Assembly: GCA_913043075.1 (NCBI GenBank)
Contig: CAJWLI010000091.1
Coordinates: 1-6,068, forward strand
DNA from: an uncultured Gammaproteobacteria bacterium
GTDB taxonomy: Bacteria; Pseudomonadota; Gammaproteobacteria; Pseudomonadales; Azotimanducaceae
DNA length: 6,068 nt
Reading direction: 5' to 3'
Shown: positions 1 through 5,782 of the stretch, one piece after another
How positions within the stretch are numbered: the first letter of the stretch is position 1
Layout of the letters: each line of letters opens with the position of its first letter
Made by a program: the position numbers and the translations under genes
Notes under the pieces: generated by a model
Seen by the model: the letters and a program-made list of their open reading frames with translations, nothing else
Told to the model about the DNA's origin: nothing
The model's database searches: none

Positions 1-1
1 G

Positions 2-145
2 AAAAAGTTTTTCATAGATTTTTCCTTTGAATTAATGCTTAACATTTTTAGGTTCAGGTCAGCTTATCTAGTAAGTGCTGGTTTTTCTATAACAATGGTT
101 CGTCTGAATAGATCTATGTATAAGAGAAGTGATATGGTGACTTAA
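2..145 (+). CDS. Possible 3' end of an upstream gene (partial, uncertain)
   Basis: This frame is open from the left edge for 47 codons and ends at TAA 143-145. The other two plus frames hit stops early (TAG at 15-17 and TGA at 28-30), and the minus frames are stopped quickly. The translated tail is mixed hydrophobic and basic, containing 'SAYLVSAGFSITMVRLNRS', and matches no family I recognise. The codons include several AGA, AGG and ATA, so coding character is not obvious. An open run of this length can occur by chance. If the frame is real, its gene lies mostly to the left and ends 24 nt before the TTG start of the VOC gene, which would suggest co-transcription. If it is not real, these bases are simply the leader of the VOC gene, in which I see no strong promoter. 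Confidence 0.2.
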   Translation, partial: KKFFIDFSFELMLNIFRFRSAYLVSAGFSITMVRLNRSMYKRSDMVT

Positions 146-169
146 ATCAGCATTAAAAAGTGATTTTCC

Positions 170-1015
170 TTGTTTCGTAGCCTTGATCATTTAATTTTAA
201 TGACGCGTGATTTGTCTTCCGCGTCATCCGATTATTCAAAAGTTTTCGGATGCAAACCTGTTTGGCGGGGTGTACATGATGACTTAGGAACGGAAAATGC
301 GATCTTTTCTTTTAAGAATACATATTTAGAAATCTTAGCGCCAAAAAAAAAGGGGGTGGGAGCAGATTTTGTGACCTCGATTATCGACTCTGAAGGAGAA
401 GGACTGACTGGTCTAGCGTTTCAGACCTGCGACATAGGAAGGCTAAAAAAAGAACTTTCAGAAAAGGAAGTGTCTACAGAAAAAATTGTTTTCGGAAACG
501 GCTTCGACGCGCATACGGACAAATCGCGATCGTGGCGTAACTTGTTTTTTTCTCGACGCTTAACTAGAGGTCTTTTTCTCTTTGCAATTGAGCATGAGTC
601 TGGAGAGCTCCCAAAACCTAAAGTAAACCGATCTCAAATCGATCGATTAGATCACGTGGTTATAAATACCAATGACCCCGACGGATTTATTTCTTTATAC
701 CGCGATAAGTTTGGAATAAAGCTTAGCCTCGATCAGACGGTAGAAAAATGGGGTGGGCGAATGCTTTTCTTTCGGCTAAATAAGACAACGATAGAAGTTA
801 TCGGAAAAATAGACAAAGAAACCGAGCCTAAAGATTCGTTTTGGGGTTTAGCTTGGTCTGTTAATGATTTGCATTCGGTCCATCGGCGACTGGCTGATGA
901 TGGCGTTGAATTGTCGGATATCAGAGAAGGACGAAAACAGCGAACGATTGTTTGTACCGTAAAATCTCATACCTTAGGTGTCCCTACTCTTTTGATTCAG
1001 CACCTCGATCGTTGA
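170..1015 (+). CDS. Tandem VOC (glyoxalase-like) domain protein
   Basis: This 281-residue protein carries two vicinal-oxygen-chelate domains, at about residues 4-143 and 158-280. The first opens with 'LDHLILMTRDL', has 'GTENAIFSFKNTYLEIL' (39-55) and closes at 'FAIEH' (138-142); this resembles the Glyoxalase_3-like branch. The second opens with 'LDHVVINTNDPDGFISLYRD' (160-179), followed by 'TTIEVI' (206-211). H7 and E54, with E141, are candidate metal ligands in domain 1; H162 and E209 are candidates in domain 2. The family includes metal-dependent glyoxalases, ring-cleaving dioxygenases and antibiotic-binding proteins. The substrate cannot be read from sequence, and the protein is probably cytosolic as no signal peptide is present. 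The TTG start is chosen because an in-frame TGA lies at 161-163 and the first ATG (residue 11) would remove the first beta strand and H7. No clear Shine-Dalgarno is visible. The family call is firm, the function unknown. Confidence 0.9.
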   Translation: MFRSLDHLILMTRDLSSASSDYSKVFGCKPVWRGVHDDLGTENAIFSFKNTYLEILAPKKKGVGADFVTSIIDSEGEGLTGLAFQTCDIGRLKKELSEKEVSTEKIVFGNGFDAHTDKSRSWRNLFFSRRLTRGLFLFAIEHESGELPKPKVNRSQIDRLDHVVINTNDPDGFISLYRDKFGIKLSLDQTVEKWGGRMLFFRLNKTTIEVIGKIDKETEPKDSFWGLAWSVNDLHSVHRRLADDGVELSDIREGRKQRTIVCTVKSHTLGVPTLLIQHLDR

Positions 1016-1021
1016 GTCTTG

Positions 1022-1041
1022 CCAAGCATTAGTGCTTTTGG
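1022..1041. terminator. Weak stem-loop between convergent genes
   Basis: In the 36-bp gap between the stops of the VOC and SDR genes, AAGCA (1024-1028) pairs with TGCTT (1033-1037) around a TTAG loop. Flanking CC and GG could extend it past a two-base bulge. Only four T follow on the plus strand. The position suits a shared transcription end for the converging genes, but the stem is short and the T-run poor, so this is a weak candidate. Confidence 0.25.
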
Positions 1042-1051
1042 AAATTCGATA

Positions 1052-1942
1052 TTATCCGGGCAGATCGGAGAGAGGTTTTCTTAATCCTCGGCGGAACGCG
1101 AACAAAGGCAATAAAAGGAATGGCCATAATTTTTGATAGTGATTAGGCGTTAGGCGTTGCGTAAGATCCATGATTTTCGCATCGAGCCCGACAAGGATCC
1201 GAGACCTTTTTGCTTTGATCCCGCTAAGAATAATCTTTGCAGCCCTGCTTGGATGCATCCCATTTTCTCTGAATATTTTGCCTTGTTCTTCTTGAGAGAT
1301 GTCTTTTCCAACTATGTTGACTAGGTTCAAATCGGGAACGGATTCTTCTCTTTTAGCCGACGAGAGGATGTTTGTACCTATATGGCCGGGATGAACAGAA
1401 TGTATTTGCAAGTTTGTTCCTTTGAACTCCTTCGCAATGGACTCGGTAAAACCCCGAACAGCAAATTTAGCGGCGTGATAAACACTTTGATTGGGCACTG
1501 TAATCATCCCAAAGATGGAGGAAGTATTTATAAGGGCAGCCTCTGGTCTTAGTCTTAGGTGAGAAAGAAACTTCCTGGACAGATTAATTACCCCATGAAA
1601 GTTTACGTCAATAACGCGATCCCAATCTTTTTCAGACATGTTTGCAAAGTCGGAAAGCACCGTTATCCCAGCATTGTTAAAAAGCAATTCAACCGTCTTG
1701 TGGCGTTCCAGAACTTTTTCGTAGAAGTTGTCTATTTGTTCTCTATCCGCGATATCAACGGTGTGCATCGAGCAGGCTACGTTGTAGTGATTCACCATTT
1801 TTGAGGTTTCAGCGAGCGCACTTTCATCGATGTCACAAATTGCTACGTTGCACCCAGCCTTTGCCAAAAGCACAGCTAAATACCTCCCCATACCAGAGCC
1901 CGCTCCGGTGATCACTGCAGTTTTGTTTAAAAAACTTTGCAT
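1052..1942 (-). CDS. Classical short-chain dehydrogenase/reductase (SDR)
   Basis: This is a 296-residue cytosolic NAD(P)-dependent oxidoreductase of the classical SDR superfamily. It has the Rossmann glycine motif 'TGAGSGMG' (12-19), an acidic D37 after beta strand 2 that usually indicates NAD(H) preference, D63 in 'TVDIAD', 'NNAG' (89-92), and a complete catalytic tetrad of N114, S142, Y155 and K159 (YHAAK). 'HPGHIGTNI' (184-192) is the usual post-catalytic loop. The C-terminus is longer than the ~250-residue core and includes a hydrophobic stretch 'LWPFLLLPLFAF' (272-283) that may lie on a membrane or bind a lipid-like substrate; this is inference. The ATG at 1942-1940 is well placed before beta strand 1, with a modest purine-rich AGAG upstream. 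The gene converges on the VOC gene and diverges from the MAPEG gene. The substrate is probably an alcohol or ketone but cannot be specified. Confidence 0.93.
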   Translation of the reverse strand: MQSFLNKTAVITGAGSGMGRYLAVLLAKAGCNVAICDIDESALAETSKMVNHYNVACSMHTVDIADREQIDNFYEKVLERHKTVELLFNNAGITVLSDFANMSEKDWDRVIDVNFHGVINLSRKFLSHLRLRPEAALINTSSIFGMITVPNQSVYHAAKFAVRGFTESIAKEFKGTNLQIHSVHPGHIGTNILSSAKREESVPDLNLVNIVGKDISQEEQGKIFRENGMHPSRAAKIILSGIKAKRSRILVGLDAKIMDLTQRLTPNHYQKLWPFLLLPLFAFRRGLRKPLSDLPG

Positions 1943-1983
1943 AATTCGTTTCTACTCTTTTAATTGTGACATCGTTCGCGGAG

Positions 1984-1996
1984 TTAGTTTAACTAA
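1984..1996. promoter_or_regulatory. Palindrome in the divergent region, candidate operator
   Basis: TTAGTT, a single T, then AACTAA form a perfect 13-base inverted repeat, 41 bp upstream of the SDR start codon. Its size and position would suit a repressor or activator half-site pair, or a small transcript hairpin. No regulator gene lies in the window and no second copy was noticed, so its role is speculative. Confidence 0.25.
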
Positions 1997-2029
1997 AGGT
2001 TTTGGTTGAGATTTTTCTTTTTCAGTTTC

Positions 2030-2058
2030 AATCTAGCAACTAATCTTGCAGCCTTCAA
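2030..2058 (-). promoter_or_regulatory. Candidate sigma-70 promoter for the SDR gene
   Basis: Read on the minus strand, TTGAAG (2058-2053) and TAGATT (2035-2030) are separated by 17 bp, and each matches four of six consensus positions. Transcription would start near 2023 and leave a leader of about 80 nt containing the palindrome at 1984-1996. The region is AT-rich, so chance matches are likely. Confidence 0.25.
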
Positions 2059-2062
2059 TGGT

Positions 2063-2089
2063 TTGGTGAGAGTCTTTGTCTGCTATGGT
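2063..2089 (+). promoter_or_regulatory. Candidate extended -10 promoter for MAPEG gene 1
   Basis: TATGGT (2084-2089) is preceded by TGC, giving an extended -10 element, with a poor -35 TTGGTG (2063-2068) at 15-bp spacing. A start near 2096 would give a leader of about 20 nt carrying the TAGGGA ribosome site at 2106-2111, seven bases before the ATG. Its -35 lies only four bases from that of the candidate SDR promoter on the other strand, so the two could compete or share control. Confidence 0.35.
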
Positions 2090-2117
2090 AGTCTCCTCTA
2101 AAAAATAGGGAAAACCA

Positions 2118-2549
2118 ATGAATGATCTTATATTACAGCCTGTTTTGTTTATGGGAGCACTCACTACGTTAATGTTGATTTGGATGTACGCTACCAGATT
2201 GCCTGCGTCTTTGGTTCTTCAACAAAAAGGTACCAATCTTCAGGATTTATCTCATCCCTCTGCGTTGGGCGGCGTTTTTCCAAGCAAAGTGGAAAGAGTA
2301 GCAGATAATTATAACCATCTTTGGGAGCAGCCTACTCTTTTCTACGCGATCGTATTTGTCATTTGGGCTCAGAATCATACGGATCAATTCTACTTAATTT
2401 TAGCATGGAGCTATTGCTTTATAAGGTTCTTTCACTCCATCGTTCAAGCCACGGTCAACCATGTCTGGGCCAGGTTCTCCTTATTTATTTTGAGTTGGTG
2501 CGTTTTGATCTTTATGTTGCTCCGGGAAATTTTTGTAGTTCTGGGTTGA
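2118..2549 (+). CDS. MAPEG family membrane protein 1
   Basis: This 143-residue integral membrane protein has four likely transmembrane segments (about 5-25, 72-85, 92-110 and 119-141). It matches the bacterial MAPEG family (membrane-associated proteins in eicosanoid and glutathione metabolism): 'VERVADNYNHLWEQPTLFY' (58-76) forms the loop and start of helix 2, and 'RFFHSIVQATVNHVWARFSL' (103-122) is the conserved helix 3-4 region. Eukaryotic relatives are trimeric glutathione transferases or isomerases. This branch has N64, N66 and E70 in 'NYNHLWEQP', in place of the 'RxxxNxxE' of MAPEG protein 2, so glutathione use should not be assumed. The ATG follows TAGGGA at a spacing of 6-7 bases. The gene heads a plus-strand run and may be co-transcribed with yeiH, 52 bp downstream. 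The family call is strong, the substrate unknown. Confidence 0.88.
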   Translation: MNDLILQPVLFMGALTTLMLIWMYATRLPASLVLQQKGTNLQDLSHPSALGGVFPSKVERVADNYNHLWEQPTLFYAIVFVIWAQNHTDQFYLILAWSYCFIRFFHSIVQATVNHVWARFSLFILSWCVLIFMLLREIFVVLG

Positions 2550-2554
2550 ACAGA

Positions 2555-2568
2555 GTAAGAGTTCTTAC
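2555..2568 (+). terminator. Short palindrome between MAPEG 1 and yeiH
   Basis: GTAAGA and TCTTAC flank GT to form a perfect 14-base palindrome six bases after the MAPEG stop codon; the likely fold is five pairs with an AGTT loop. GGGTTCTTTT follows, a broken T-run. It could be a leaky terminator that lowers yeiH expression, or just a weak hairpin. No good promoter for yeiH is visible after it, which favours read-through. Confidence 0.25.
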
Positions 2569-2601
2569 GGGTTCTTTTAAAAAAATTAGGTAATCCTCTA
2601 T

Positions 2602-3516
2602 ATGTTCTTAGTTTTCGTCTCGCTCATACTCTTAGCTATTGGGTTAACACTGGGCTCTCCAATTTTAGCTTTAGGCTTAGGCGCCGCTTTTTCGATTTTC
2701 AGTGGTATAGATGACCGATTCTATACCCGTATTTTTGCAACACGGTTACTCCAGATAGGTATTATCTTAATCGGGTTATCGATAAATGCCGTTGACGTTT
2801 TTGAGTTAACAAAAGTCTTTTTCCCTATTTTAGCTTTGTTCGTAAGCCTCGCTTTTTTTTTGGGCTTATTGATCGGTCGAATTTTTCGGGTCGGCAGCAA
2901 ATTTTCATTGCTCATAGCATCAGGCACTGCTATTTGTGGCGGAACAGCAATGGCAGCAATTGCTCCTATTATAAGATCGAGACCAGCCGATCTTGCCACT
3001 GGAGTAACCATTGTTTTTGTCTTAAACGCAATAGCGATAGCATTTTTTCCAATGCTGGGAAAATTACTGGGGTTTTCGGAATTGCAATTCGGCGCGTGGG
3101 CTGCACTAGCGATCCATGATACTAGCGCTGTTCTTGGTGCGTCCTTGAATTATGGACCCGGAGCAGTAGATTCCTCTACGACGATAAAAATGTTGCGCAC
3201 ACTCTTCTTGGTACCTTTGATGGTTCTCTTGATCTTTTTCCAGCGGAGCGAAAAAAAGAAGATAGCTTTTCCCTTTTTTGTTGTTTTCTTCGCTGTCTCG
3301 GTTGGAATTGGATCATTTATTGACTTGCCCGTCGGATCATCAGTAATTAGAGATGTTAGCCAGGTCTTTCTTTTGTCTGGTTTTTTTGCGGTTGGAACTC
3401 AGATCTCCAAAGAGGCTATTATTGAGCTCAAAGCAGTTCGTTTGGTTTCCTCGATTACCTTATGGGCATTGATTATCCCCATCTCTTATTTCTTTGTCAG
3501 TCTCGGCTCTCTTTAG
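2602..3516 (+). CDS. yeiH: YeiH/UPF0324 family membrane protein, putative sulfate exporter
   Basis: This 304-residue inner-membrane protein has around eight to ten hydrophobic helices. It belongs to the UPF0324/YeiH family (Pfam Cons_hypoth698), often annotated as putative sulfate exporter; direct biochemical evidence is sparse in what I know. Signature segments are 'SGTAICGGTAMAAIAPII' (107-124), where the Gly-rich turn interrupts a helix, 'FGAWAALAIHDTSAVLGAS' (163-181) and 'KMLRTLFLVPLM' (196-207). 'RSEKKK' (215-220) is a basic, probably cytosolic, loop. E. coli YeiH is about 349 residues; this one is shorter at the N-terminus but retains the conserved core. The ATG follows an AGG (2588-2590) at 11 bases. 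In enterobacteria yeiH sits beside the LysR regulator yeiE; no regulator is seen here. The gene follows MAPEG 1 in the same direction. Confidence 0.88.
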   Translation: MFLVFVSLILLAIGLTLGSPILALGLGAAFSIFSGIDDRFYTRIFATRLLQIGIILIGLSINAVDVFELTKVFFPILALFVSLAFFLGLLIGRIFRVGSKFSLLIASGTAICGGTAMAAIAPIIRSRPADLATGVTIVFVLNAIAIAFFPMLGKLLGFSELQFGAWAALAIHDTSAVLGASLNYGPGAVDSSTTIKMLRTLFLVPLMVLLIFFQRSEKKKIAFPFFVVFFAVSVGIGSFIDLPVGSSVIRDVSQVFLLSGFFAVGTQISKEAIIELKAVRLVSSITLWALIIPISYFFVSLGSL

Positions 3517-3801
3517 CTCTATTTCTAAAGGTTCGGGAAAACCCTTAGAGTTCAAGGTCACGATGAATTAATTTCGTAGTCTGAGCTTAATACTTTTTCG
3601 TTTAGAGGATATTCAATTACTATTCTCAATCCTTTTTTTCTCCTCCAGCTATCATGTGTCGTGTTAGAGCTAATCACTTGTAACTTATTTTGATCAAATT
3701 TAGATGCCAGGGATTAATGTTTAAAAAGTTGCTAGGGCCATGGTCGATCACCCATTCTTACTTTATAGTTTTAGGTCAATTCTCCTCTCCAAAAATTTTA
3801 A
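3517..3801. other. Non-coding gap between yeiH and nth
   Basis: These 285 bases hold no convincing gene. They contain a stem-loop just after the yeiH stop (3524-3549), a 32-codon ORF that overlaps the nth start (3717-3815), and a lone TATAGT (3764-3769) that could be a -10 element for nth but has no acceptable -35 at 16-18 bp. It is the longest gap in the window and probably marks a transcription boundary. Confidence 0.6.
3524..3549 (+). terminator. Stem-loop after yeiH
   Basis: TCTAAAGGTT (3524-3533) pairs with AACCCTTAGA (3540-3549) around the six-base loop CGGGAA, giving ten positions with one A-C mismatch. It begins eight bases after the yeiH stop. No T-run follows (the next bases are GTTCAAGG), so it is not a textbook intrinsic terminator. 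It may end transcription inefficiently or protect the 3' end of the mRNA. Confidence 0.4.
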
Positions 3802-4455
3802 ATGAAGAAAATTGAGCGCGCAGAGTTTATACTCAGACATCTGAATGAATTATACCCCGAGACTCCGAGCCCGCTGAATCATCGAAATAATTACGAGCTG
3901 CTCGTCGCTGTGCTATTGAGCGCGCAGTGCACTGATGAGAGGGTCAATAAAGTTACTCCCACTCTTTTTCGAGCGGCAAGAACGCCAAAGAAGATGAGAA
4001 CGCTTGATCCAGAAACGGTTTATAACATTATTCGTCCTTGTGGACTGGCTCCAAAAAAATCTCGGGCAATCTTAAAGCTATCCGATATCTTAGTTCGGGA
4101 ATATGAAGGGTCTGTCCCGGAAAGTCTTGAAGCTCTAGAGCAATTACCCGGAGTAGGCCATAAAACTGCTAGCGTTGTTATTTCTCAGGGCTTCGGTCAT
4201 CCGGCATTCCCAGTCGATACGCATATTCACCGACTTGCTCAAAGATGGGGTTTATCTAATGGAAAAAACGTCACTCAAACCGAAGCAGACTTAAAAAGAA
4301 TATTCCCAAAGGAGTCTTGGAATAAGTTACATTTACAGATTATTTTCTACGGTCGAGAATTCTGCAGTGCAAGAGGGTGCGATGGAAGACAGTGCTTTAT
4401 CTGTAGAGCCTGTTACCCGAATAGGAAAAGGCCAAAAAGGACAAAAAGAGCTTAG
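3802..4455 (+). CDS. nth: Endonuclease III, DNA glycosylase/AP lyase
   Basis: This 217-residue base-excision repair enzyme removes oxidised pyrimidines and nicks at abasic sites. The fold is complete: 'LLSAQCTDERVN' (38-49), the helix-hairpin-helix 'LPGVGHKTA' (115-123) with catalytic lysine K121, and 'FPVDTHIHR' (136-144) with catalytic aspartate D139; these correspond to K120 and D138 of the E. coli enzyme. The C-terminal iron-sulfur region has five cysteines (188, 193, 198, 201, 204), not the four of the canonical C-x6-C-x2-C-x5-C pattern. It ends in a basic tail 'NRKRPKRTKRA', probably binding DNA. The ATG is preceded directly by an in-frame TAA (3799-3801), so the start cannot lie upstream, yet no Shine-Dalgarno is visible. 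MAPEG gene 2 follows by 53 bp. From memory the sequence resembles Nth of Bacteroidota or Verrucomicrobiota more than that of Gammaproteobacteria. Confidence 0.95.
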   Translation: MKKIERAEFILRHLNELYPETPSPLNHRNNYELLVAVLLSAQCTDERVNKVTPTLFRAARTPKKMRTLDPETVYNIIRPCGLAPKKSRAILKLSDILVREYEGSVPESLEALEQLPGVGHKTASVVISQGFGHPAFPVDTHIHRLAQRWGLSNGKNVTQTEADLKRIFPKESWNKLHLQIIFYGREFCSARGCDGRQCFICRACYPNRKRPKRTKRA

Positions 4456-4508
4456 GCATACTTAGCGAGAAAACGTTTTATAACATAGAGATAAATAGAG
4501 GCTTTATC

Positions 4509-4922
4509 ATGGAGGATCTTTCATATACTGGTTTAACAACTGGGATTGCGCTGCTAGCTTACTATTACACCCTGATGAAAGCTGGTTCAGCAAGAGGAAG
4601 ATTTGGTGTTCAGGCTCCGTCGCACGATGGTCCGGATGAATATCTAAGATATGTTCGAGCCCATCAAAATACGTTAGAACATATCGTGATTTTTCTTCCT
4701 GCACTATGGCTATTTTCTTTCGCCGTGGATTCTTTTTGGGGAGCCGTAATTGGTCTGCTATGGCCAGTAGGGAGGATGCTTTACGCTCTTGGATACTATG
4801 TAAGTGCTGAAAAAAGGATGCCCGGGTTAATTATCAGCATGCTACCTATTTTTGTCTTGGTTTTGGGAGGCTTTTTCGGATGCGCCTGGAATCTCTTTGA
4901 AGTAATTTACCTAAAGGACTAA
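4509..4922 (+). CDS. MAPEG family membrane protein 2, glutathione-transferase-like
   Basis: This 137-residue integral membrane protein has four predicted helices (about 5-23, 56-73, 76-98 and 108-133). 'RAHQNTLEHIVIFLPALWL' (50-68) carries the R-x3-N-x2-E pattern (R50, N54, E57) equivalent to the glutathione-contacting Arg51, Asn55 and Glu58 of leukotriene C4 synthase. 'GRMLYALGYY' (88-97) is the conserved helix 3 segment with the tyrosines found near the active site in MAPEG enzymes. It is therefore a better candidate than MAPEG 1 for glutathione transferase or peroxidase activity on lipophilic compounds. A clear AGAGG (4497-4501) sits seven bases before the ATG. The gene follows nth by 53 bp, and the gap contains the palindrome AAAACGTTTT (4470-4479). 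It probably shares a transcript with nth, although a promoter in the AT-rich gap cannot be excluded. Confidence 0.9.
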   Translation: MEDLSYTGLTTGIALLAYYYTLMKAGSARGRFGVQAPSHDGPDEYLRYVRAHQNTLEHIVIFLPALWLFSFAVDSFWGAVIGLLWPVGRMLYALGYYVSAEKRMPGLIISMLPIFVLVLGGFFGCAWNLFEVIYLKD

Positions 4923-4982
4923 ATAACTCTCTTGAAGAGAACAATACTTAAAATTAAATTAAAGTTTCTTAAGTTTTATGAT

Positions 4983-4987
4983 GGGAG
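4983..4987 (+). promoter_or_regulatory. Ribosome binding site that fixes the methyltransferase start
   Basis: GGGAG ends nine bases before the ATG at 4997 but only three before the in-frame TTG at 4991. The spacing favours ATG 4997, shortening the longest open frame by two residues. Confidence 0.7.
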
Positions 4988-4996
4988 TAATTGATC

Positions 4997-5779
4997 ATGT
5001 TGATTTCAATAGCCAGTAAACTTTCGCTGTTACTAATATTATTGTGTTCATTTAATTCGTACTCAAATGATTTAAAAGATTTTGTTGAGAGCAGTTCGCG
5101 AAATGAAGCTAATGTACTTAGAGATGTTTATAGAAATCCGTTTGAGACCTTATCTTTTTTTGGTCTTGAATCTAATATGAGTGTTGTTGAGCTTTCTCCA
5201 GGAGGAGGCTGGTACACCGAGATATTAGCACCATACTTGAAAGAGTCAGGAAACTTAATCGTTGCTCATTTTAATCCTGATTTAGGTGGTTATTACGAAA
5301 AAAGCCGGCGCCGTTTCGAAGAAAAAATCAAAGATAAAGAGATTTTTGAAGCGATGACTATCGTAAATCTCGATGCAAAATTCTCTAAAGCCGGTGAGAT
5401 CGACGCCGTCCTTACTTTTCGTAATTTGCACAATTGGATAGGTCCGCAGCTGGATGTTATTTTGAACAGTGCTTATTCAGCACTTAAGTCGGGAGGGATA
5501 CTAGGCGTTGTCGAGCACAGGGCTGAACCGGGAACAAGCATCGAGGCAATGAAGAAAAGTGGATACGTCACTGAAGAGTGGGCGATTTCTGAGGTAGAGA
5601 AAAAAGGATTTGTTCTATTAGGTAAGTCAGAATTAAACGCCAATCCGCGCGATACAAAAAATCATCCTCGAGGGGTCTGGACACTTCCTCCGTCTATGGC
5701 AATGAAAGAACAGGATAAAAAGAAGTATGAGTCAATTGGGGAAAGTGATCGAATGACATTACTCTTTCAAAAACCTTAG
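4997..5779 (+). CDS. Exported class I methyltransferase-fold protein (COG4798-like)
   Basis: This 260-residue protein starts with a hydrophobic signal peptide (about 1-23: basic K8, then a Leu/Ile core, then 'NSYS' before 'ND'). There is no lipobox, because the residue before C18 is Leu. The rest is a SAM-dependent methyltransferase fold: motif I is 'VVELSPGGGWYTEILAPYL' (63-81), a motif IV-like strand is 'DAVLTFRNLHNW' (136-147), and a post-motif region is 'GGILGVVEHRA' (166-176). The ends 'HPRGVWTLPP' (223-232) and 'IGESDRMTLLFQKP' (247-260) are, as I recall, typical of the COG4798 'predicted methyltransferase' group. No substrate is known to me. The start is set by GGGAG at 4983-4987. A weak promoter (TTGAAG 4932-4937, 17 bp, TAAATT 4955-4960) may lie upstream. 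The next gene begins 3 nt after the stop. Confidence 0.85.
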   Translation: MLISIASKLSLLLILLCSFNSYSNDLKDFVESSSRNEANVLRDVYRNPFETLSFFGLESNMSVVELSPGGGWYTEILAPYLKESGNLIVAHFNPDLGGYYEKSRRRFEEKIKDKEIFEAMTIVNLDAKFSKAGEIDAVLTFRNLHNWIGPQLDVILNSAYSALKSGGILGVVEHRAEPGTSIEAMKKSGYVTEEWAISEVEKKGFVLLGKSELNANPRDTKNHPRGVWTLPPSMAMKEQDKKKYESIGESDRMTLLFQKP

Positions 5780-5782
5780 AAA

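Noticed and set aside
1..13. GAAAAA-G-TTTTTC inverted repeat at the left edge as a terminator
   Set aside because: The loop is too small and the stem is almost all A-T; more likely AT-rich background.
1559..1804. Open frame of 81 codons on the plus strand inside the SDR gene
   Set aside because: It is antisense to the conserved SDR core, including the catalytic region, and has no family features.
2321..2593. Open frame of 90 codons overlapping MAPEG gene 1 in another plus frame
   Set aside because: The overlapped frame encodes clear MAPEG motifs; the alternative product shows none.
2721..3011. Open frame of 96 codons antisense to yeiH
   Set aside because: It lies opposite the conserved UPF0324 segments, and its composition is what reverse-strand reading of membrane helices gives.
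2934..3119. Open frame of 61 codons inside yeiH in another plus frame
   Set aside because: It overlaps the most conserved part of yeiH and has no motif or ribosome site.
4470..4479. AAAACGTTTT palindrome between nth and MAPEG gene 2 as an operator
   Set aside because: A ten-base A/T-rich palindrome is expected by chance in this composition, and no second copy was noticed.
4507..4704. Open frame of 65 codons antisense to MAPEG gene 2
   Set aside because: It lies opposite the glutathione-site motif of a recognised gene, with no independent support.
4928..4940. TCTCT/AGAGA hairpin after MAPEG gene 2
   Set aside because: It has five pairs with a three-base loop and no T-run, too weak to call a terminator.
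4977..4982. TATGAT as a -10 element for the methyltransferase gene
   Set aside because: Transcription would begin after the ribosome binding site at 4983-4987, which is incompatible with its use.
4991..4996. TTG at 4991 as the methyltransferase start
   Set aside because: It lies three bases from the GGGAG ribosome site; ATG at 4997 has normal spacing and gives a proper signal peptide.
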